Source: Candidatus Delongbacteria bacterium
GTDB lineage: Bacteria; CAIWAD01
Assembly (NCBI GenBank): GCA_020634015.1
Contig: JACKCN010000006.1
Location: 124,001-188,000, forward strand
Reading direction: 5' to 3'
DNA length: 64,000 bases
Shown: positions 59,936 through 64,000 of the stretch, piece after piece
Layout of the letters: each line of letters starts with the position of its first letter
How positions within the stretch are numbered: the stretch's first letter is position 1
Program-made: the position numbers and the translations under genes
The notes under the pieces: generated by a model
Databases searched by the model: none
Told to the model about the DNA's origin: nothing
What the model saw: the letters and a program-made list of their open reading frames with translations, nothing else

Positions 59936-62335
59936 ATGAAACGACTGCTTCTTGCCTCTTTGCTGGTCACCGCCGCTGGCGCATTCGCCGCGGGCCATCT
60001 TGGTACCAGCCACAAAGGGCCGTCCGAACGTCTTGACAATGCGTCCCGCGATGGCGAGCGCACCGACTCCCTGTTCTTCTTCGAGGACTTCGAGAACGGA
60101 TTGAACGGCTGGACTTCCATTGACATCACCGCCGTGCAGCCCGCCTGGCACATCGACGCAACAGGCGGGTTCGATGGCAACTCCTGGTGGAGCGGCGACG
60201 CCACCATCGGGGGCTATGACAATCATTGGCTGCATTATCTCGAAACCCCCACCATTGACCTGACGGGTACCACCGCCCCGACCATGAGCTTCCAGATCAA
60301 CCACTGGGTGGAAGCACCCGGCGGCGAGCCTGCCGGCTACAACGCCTGGGACGGCGGCAACGTCTGGGTGTCCGTCGACGGTGGTGACTGGACCGTGCTC
60401 GACGGCTTCACTGGCTATCCCTACAACGCCACCAGCCTGTATTCCTTCGGGCTTGAGTTCGGCATGGGTACAGGAATCGCCGGCTGGGTCGGCAATTCCA
60501 GTGGCTGGCATGCCGCTGCCAAGGACCTCAGCAGCTACACGGGATCGACCGTCCAGTTCCGCTTCGCCTTCTGCAGCGATCCCGGTGCCAGCACCGTGGA
60601 CGGGGGCAACGTCGACTGGTTCGGTTTCCGCGTGGATGACATCCTGATCATGGATGGCAACACCACCCTTTTGAGCAACAATGCCGACGACGCTCCGGTG
60701 CCTTCCGAATTCACTCTGGTGAATGGCGAAGAAGCCTCCGGCGACTGGTGGGAACTGACCACCGACTATTCCCACAGCCCCACCACGGCCGCCCGTTGCA
60801 GCGTGTTCCCCAACCTGCGTGACGGACTGACCACGCCCTGGATCACCCTTCCCGAAAACTGGGAGTACTGGTTCCAGTGGTGGCTGATTTCCGATCTGCG
60901 CGACTTCGCCGGTTCCGGCGGCACCAACCTTGAAGACTATTACCGCGTCGAGGTGCAGGTGCAGGGCAGCATCGAATGGACCTACCTGCTGCACGACTAC
61001 TCCGATGTGGGTCGTCCGGGCTTCAATGTCGACGAGAACAACCTGGCCTGGGATCAGTACGACCCCCTGCTGGATCCCTTCAACGACGGCACCGCCAGCC
61101 TGACCCCCTACGCCGGTGAGACAATTCGCCTGCGCTTCGTGGTGATCACGGACGACAACGACGACGGCGGCACGGGTGCTGGCCTGATCATCGACGACTT
61201 CCAGATCTGGGGCAGCAACGTGCTGGCCAACGATCTGGGTGTGACCGGCGTGTGGGGCTCCTGGCCGCGCACCCAGGGCGTGCCGATGGATGTGGGCGTC
61301 GACCTGCGCAACTACGGCAGCAACGCCGCTCAGCAGGTGCTGACCTGGGTGGATGTCAATGGCAACCACGTGGGCTTCATCAATCCCCGTCTGGACGTGG
61401 CACCCCTGAGTTCCGCCAGCGGCCAGATCCAGTTCACCCCGTCGATGTCCGGCGACATCAGCGTGCGCAGCTACGCCGTCTTCGGCGACGATCAGAACGC
61501 CGTCAACGACACCAGCTACGCCGACTGGACCCTGGGCACCAGCCCCGACCTGACCTTCGGTTACTACTACCATGGTGACGAGATCGCCACGATCTTCTTC
61601 GTGGAGCCCGGCGAAGGCCCCTTCTGCTACTTCGACCTGGCCGAGAACTTCGGCGCCGGCGACATTTCGCTGGACACCATCACCGCCGTGCTGGGTGACA
61701 ACAATACCCCGCACAACGGACACAGCGTGGTGATTCACATCTACGCCGACAATGGTGGTACGCCGGGTGCCGAGCTGCACAACCAGACCATCAACCTGAC
61801 CAATGTCCAGACCGGTGCCGTGCTCTACGAGTGGGCCCTGAGCACTCCCGTGACCGTGTCCGGTGCCTGCTGGATCTGGCTCGAGATGCCCGACGGTTTC
61901 CCCGATGCCATCGGACACGATCTGGTCTGGAACGGTGGACACTACGGCATCAGCGATGGCACCAGCTGGGATCTGGACTGGTCGACCCCGGCCGGCCAGG
62001 ACGCCAGCCTCTACCTGTTCGCCAGTGGCTCGTCCACCGGCACCGACGTGGTCGTGGGCCCCAGCCGCCCCGCCAGCTTCGAGCTGTCCGAAGCCTACCC
62101 CAACCCCTTCAACCCGAGCACCCGGATTGACTTCCGTGGCCCCGCCGGCCAGGAAACCAGTCTGAAGGTCTTCAACCTGATGGGCGAGGAAGTGGCCACC
62201 CTGTTCAGCGGCACCACCGACGGTGCCAGCCAGAGCGTGAGCTTTGACGCCAGTTCCCTGTCCAGCGGCGTGTACTTCACCCGCCTGGTCAGTGGCCAGC
62301 ACGAAGCCACCCGCAAGCTGCTTCTGGTCAAGTAG
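59936..62335 (+). CDS. T9SS-sorted secreted beta-sandwich protein
   Basis: A 799-residue exported protein. Signal peptide: L-L-L-A-S-L-L-V-T-A-A-G-A-F-A. Two concanavalin/MAM-like modules follow (F-F-E-D-F-E-N-G-L-N-G-W near residue 40 and a second near 250-420 with I-T-L-P-E-N-W-E-Y-W-F), each with D-D-I-L-I or D-D-F-Q-I-W endings. An Ig-like CARDB-type segment (D-L-R-N-Y-G-S-N) and a further beta module lie before the Por sorting domain (A-Y-P-N-P-F-N-P-S-T-R, ending K-L-L-L-V-K). Probable surface or extracellular matrix role. GGAGGG stands about ten bases before the ATG. A strong terminator follows. Confidence 0.88.
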   Translation: MKRLLLASLLVTAAGAFAAGHLGTSHKGPSERLDNASRDGERTDSLFFFEDFENGLNGWTSIDITAVQPAWHIDATGGFDGNSWWSGDATIGGYDNHWLHYLETPTIDLTGTTAPTMSFQINHWVEAPGGEPAGYNAWDGGNVWVSVDGGDWTVLDGFTGYPYNATSLYSFGLEFGMGTGIAGWVGNSSGWHAAAKDLSSYTGSTVQFRFAFCSDPGASTVDGGNVDWFGFRVDDILIMDGNTTLLSNNADDAPVPSEFTLVNGEEASGDWWELTTDYSHSPTTAARCSVFPNLRDGLTTPWITLPENWEYWFQWWLISDLRDFAGSGGTNLEDYYRVEVQVQGSIEWTYLLHDYSDVGRPGFNVDENNLAWDQYDPLLDPFNDGTASLTPYAGETIRLRFVVITDDNDDGGTGAGLIIDDFQIWGSNVLANDLGVTGVWGSWPRTQGVPMDVGVDLRNYGSNAAQQVLTWVDVNGNHVGFINPRLDVAPLSSASGQIQFTPSMSGDISVRSYAVFGDDQNAVNDTSYADWTLGTSPDLTFGYYYHGDEIATIFFVEPGEGPFCYFDLAENFGAGDISLDTITAVLGDNNTPHNGHSVVIHIYADNGGTPGAELHNQTINLTNVQTGAVLYEWALSTPVTVSGACWIWLEMPDGFPDAIGHDLVWNGGHYGISDGTSWDLDWSTPAGQDASLYLFASGSSTGTDVVVGPSRPASFELSEAYPNPFNPSTRIDFRGPAGQETSLKVFNLMGEEVATLFSGTTDGASQSVSFDASSLSSGVYFTRLVSGQHEATRKLLLVK

Positions 62336-62357
62336 CCCAACGCATCACGCACAATAA

Positions 62358-62389
62358 GGCCCCCGGCACCCAAAGGCCGGGGGCCTTTT
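62358..62389 (+). terminator. Rho-independent terminator of the T9SS protein gene
   Basis: GGCCCCCGGC pairs perfectly with GCCGGGGGCC across an eight-base loop, followed by TTTTCTTCT. It lies 22 bases past the stop. Confidence 0.92.
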
Positions 62390-62423
62390 CTTCTGAAAGA
62401 CCGGCCACTTTGCGACGCGCCCA

Positions 62424-62501
62424 GCTCCCGAAAGGAGCACAACCGGCCAAAACCAATTGCCCGCCCCGAATTGTCCCATCCGCCAAGTTCCCGAAGGGAA
62501 C
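62424..62501. repeat. Two related hairpins with compensatory changes
   Basis: GCTCC-CGAAA-GGAGC (62424-62438) and GTTCCC-GAA-GGGAAC (62487-62501) are imperfect copies in a shared context (CAGCTCCCGAAAGGAGCACA versus CAAGTTCCCGAAGGGAACACA). The C to T change in one arm is matched by G to A in the other, so the stem is preserved. Confidence 0.6.
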
Positions 62502-62544
62502 ACAGGCGCACACAAAAAGGACTCCGCGGGGCCAAAAGGAAGCA

Positions 62545-62614
62545 GCAGTTTTTCGCAGCGCGAAAAACTGCGCCTTCTGACACGGTTGTTGCGAAGCGAC
62601 AACCGTGTCAGAAG
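62545..62614. repeat. Two strong hairpins abutting tRNA-Leu
   Basis: A perfect 12-bp stem, GCAGTTTTTCGC with its complement over AGC (62545-62571), is followed at once by a 19-bp stem over GAA (62574-62614) with a single G-U pair. The last base of the second stem is the first base of tRNA-Leu. The loop context GCGAAGC is a known very stable DNA mini-hairpin motif. Confidence 0.7.
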
Positions 62615-62697
62615 CCGGGGTGGTGGAACTGGTAGACACAGGAGACTTAAAATCTCCTGGCCCTCGGGCCGTACGGGTTCAAGTCCCGTCCCCGGTA
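62614..62697 (+). tRNA. tRNA-Leu (anticodon TAA)
   Basis: A complete class II tRNA of 84 nt. Acceptor GCCGGGG pairs with CCCCGGT (first pair G-U), the anticodon stem GGAGA/TCTCC has loop CTTAAAA with anticodon TAA, the long variable arm GGCCCTCGGGCC is present, and the T-arm has GGTTCAAGTCC. Discriminator A; CCA not encoded. Confidence 0.95.
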
Positions 62698-62714
62698 TGC
62701 TGGCCCTGAACGGA

Positions 62715-62750
62715 GAAGGCCCGGAGTCCACAGGATTCCGGGCCTTCTTG
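62715..62750. terminator. Terminator after tRNA-Leu, possibly bidirectional
   Basis: GAAGGCCCGGAGTCC pairs with GGATTCCGGGCCTTC (one G-U pair) over ACA, followed by TTG. It lies between tRNA-Leu (plus) and the groES-like gene (minus). Confidence 0.7.
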
Positions 62751-62768
62751 ATGCATGCAGCATTCGGC

Positions 62769-63167
62769 TCACCCTTCGAGCAACTCGCTCAGGTCGGGGT
62801 CGTCGCCGTTCTCGTCCCGTTCGATCAGCAGGATGCCGCCCAGTGGCACCAGCAGGTACTCGCTGTCGGCGTAGCGGATCTCGATCGCACTCTTCTGCAG
62901 GAAGAGCACGTAGTCGCCCACTTCCACTTCCATCGGCAGGTAGCGCGCTCGCGGTGTCGTCTCACGCCAGGCTTCACCGCTGGAGGACTCCGGGTCGGGC
63001 AGGGGAGTACCGGGGCCGACGGCCACGACCCGCCCGCCCTTGACGGTCTGACCGGCTGTCACACTGGGTGGCAGATACAGCCCGGCTCCCGTGCGCGCAC
63101 CTCCGGTATCCGGATCGATGAGAACCCGGTCGCCCACCACGCGCAGTCTTTGCAAGGATCGTGTCAT
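62769..63167 (-). CDS. GroES-like co-chaperonin, elongated
   Basis: A 132-residue Cpn10 homologue. The core is clear: V-V-G-D-R-V-L-I-D-P, the mobile loop G-A-R-T-G-A-G-L-Y-L-P (usual I-V-L changed to L-Y-L), G-R-V-V-A-V-G-P-G, E-V-E-V-G-D-Y-V-L-F and Y-L-L-V-P-L-G-G-I-L-L-I. Ordinary GroES is about 95 residues; here an insert of about 20 residues (Ser/Glu-rich, then R-E-T-T-P-R-A-R-Y) and an acidic tail of about 15 are added. ATG 63167 follows AGGGAGGGAG. It is next to glgB, not groEL, so it may be a specialised paralogue. Confidence 0.85.
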   Translation of the reverse strand: MTRSLQRLRVVGDRVLIDPDTGGARTGAGLYLPPSVTAGQTVKGGRVVAVGPGTPLPDPESSSGEAWRETTPRARYLPMEVEVGDYVLFLQKSAIEIRYADSEYLLVPLGGILLIERDENGDDPDLSELLEG

Positions 63168-63196
63168 TCTCCCTCCCTGTTCCAAGGAGTCGTGTG

Positions 63197-64000
63197 TCAG
63201 GACTGGGGAACCAGCACCAGCAGGCCCAGCGGCGGCAGGTTGAGGCTGAGTCGGGCCGGGAATTCGCCCCAGTGTTCATCCCAGGCCACCGCGCTGCCGC
63301 CATTGCCGTGATCGGTTCCGCCATACAGTGAGCTGTCCGTATTCAGACGTTCCTGCCACGTGCCCGCGTGAGGCACGCCAAGCACGTACTGGTTGCGGGG
63401 CACCGGAGTGAAATTGCCCACCACCAGCACACTGGCGCCCGTGCGCGGATCCCTGCGGATGAAGGCGTAGACGGAATTGACCGCATCGTCCACCACCACC
63501 CACTGGAAGCCTTCCTGGCGGTGTTCGGCCACGTGCAGCTCGGGGCGTTCCCGCAGCAGACGGTTCAGGTCACCCACCAGACGTTGCACACCAGAATGGG
63601 CCTGGTGATTCTGCAGGCGCCAGTCGATGTCCTTGCCCTCGCTCCACTCGCTGTACTGGCCCAGTTCGCCCCCCATGAAGAGCAGCTTGGCGCCCGGGTG
63701 GCACCACATCCAACCGTAGTACAGGCGCAGGTTGGCCAGCTTCTGCCAGGAATCGCCGGGCATTTTCGAGAGCAGCGACCCTTTGCCGTGGACCACCTCA
63801 TCGTGGGAGAGCACAAGAATGAAGTTCTCGTGCCAGGCGTACATCATCGAGAAGGTCAGCAAGTCATGATGGAAGCGCCGGTGCACGGGATCCAGCTGCA
63901 TGTAGCGCAGGGTGTCGTGCATCCAGCCCATGTTCCACTTGTAGTTGAACCCCAGCCCGCCTGTGTACACGGGACGCGAGACGGCTGGCCAGGACGTGCT
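63197..64000 (-). CDS. glgB: 1,4-alpha-glucan branching enzyme, C-terminal part
   Basis: The window cuts this gene; 267 codons of the C-terminal part are visible and the frame is open to the edge. G-L-G-F-N-Y-K-W-N-M-G-W-M-H-D-T-L, L-S-H-D-E-V-V-H-G-K-G-S-L (GH13 region IV with the transition-state Asp) and L-F-M-G-G-E-L-G-Q-Y are diagnostic of GlgB. The C-terminal beta domain (V-L-V-V-G-N-F-T-P-V) is intact. It makes alpha-1,6 branches in glycogen. The stop is followed 29 bases later by the groES-like start on the same strand. Confidence 0.94.
   Translation of the reverse strand, partial: STSWPAVSRPVYTGGLGFNYKWNMGWMHDTLRYMQLDPVHRRFHHDLLTFSMMYAWHENFILVLSHDEVVHGKGSLLSKMPGDSWQKLANLRLYYGWMWCHPGAKLLFMGGELGQYSEWSEGKDIDWRLQNHQAHSGVQRLVGDLNRLLRERPELHVAEHRQEGFQWVVVDDAVNSVYAFIRRDPRTGASVLVVGNFTPVPRNQYVLGVPHAGTWQERLNTDSSLYGGTDHGNGGSAVAWDEHWGEFPARLSLNLPPLGLLVLVPQS

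Noticed and set aside
59651..62302. 880-codon N-terminal extension of the Wzi-like frame
   Set aside because: It is the antisense of the T9SS protein gene; the signal peptide at 59650 marks the real start.
62424..62614. CRISPR array
   Set aside because: Hairpins are non-identical and not evenly spaced; no constant repeat and no cas genes.

Overview
This is high-GC bacterial chromosome (roughly two-thirds G+C by eye). Four long extracellular proteins end in a domain opening with P-N-P-F-N-P and closing in L-L-x-(K/R), the type IX secretion (T9SS, Por) sorting signal. An LptD-like protein and a Wzi-like outer-membrane protein show a Gram-negative envelope. Together these suggest the FCB superphylum, perhaps a high-GC candidate phylum such as Delongbacteria. 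That placement is inference, since no rRNA or marker set is present.

Layout: 1-12.4 kb is mostly housekeeping: a DUF4384 protein with a bizarre Cys/His/Trp/Tyr-rich patch, trmL, argS, exonuclease III, rpmB, then a tightly overlapped run aroB-aroQ-(GDxY-repeat/HEAT protein)-Wzx-like flippase. 12.5-16.3 kb is a signalling locus: a lone receiver protein divergent from a TPR histidine kinase overlapped by an NtrC-type sigma-54 activator. 16.6-30.4 kb holds two large secreted proteins, lptD with a DMT transporter that lacks a normal start codon, a 68-residue gene with a truncated second copy flanking an AT-rich membrane gene, and a CstA-type carrier. 30.7-40.9 kb has an HDOD pair, tRNA-Val, gapA-pgk, a secreted C39-like protease, an MFS carrier and an M3 peptidase. 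41-46.8 kb has ispH, pepT and two T9SS-sorted nucleases.

The standout is an AT-rich island at about 46.8-48.65 kb: a near-consensus sigma-70 promoter, a roughly 250-nt structured untranslated region, an unrecognised 84-residue protein, an XRE-type HTH protein and a divergent reverse transcriptase. I read it as a retron (anti-phage-type reverse-transcribing system). A 10-bp complementary pair with a1/a2 geometry flanks the untranslated region: the 5' arm is followed by an AGC trinucleotide and the 3' arm contains the ribosome-binding site of the 84-residue gene.

48.8-57.6 kb carries small conserved genes, an ABC exporter, a COG2509-like flavoprotein, an MscS channel and a patch of gene decay (a chemoreceptor with internal deletions and an AI-2E transporter remnant). 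The end of the window has tRNA-Gln, a Wzi-like protein, a T9SS-sorted protein, a cluster of hairpins before tRNA-Leu, an unusual GroES and the C-terminal part of glgB. I saw no insertion sequences, CRISPR arrays or rRNA genes. All calls are by reading; no search was run.
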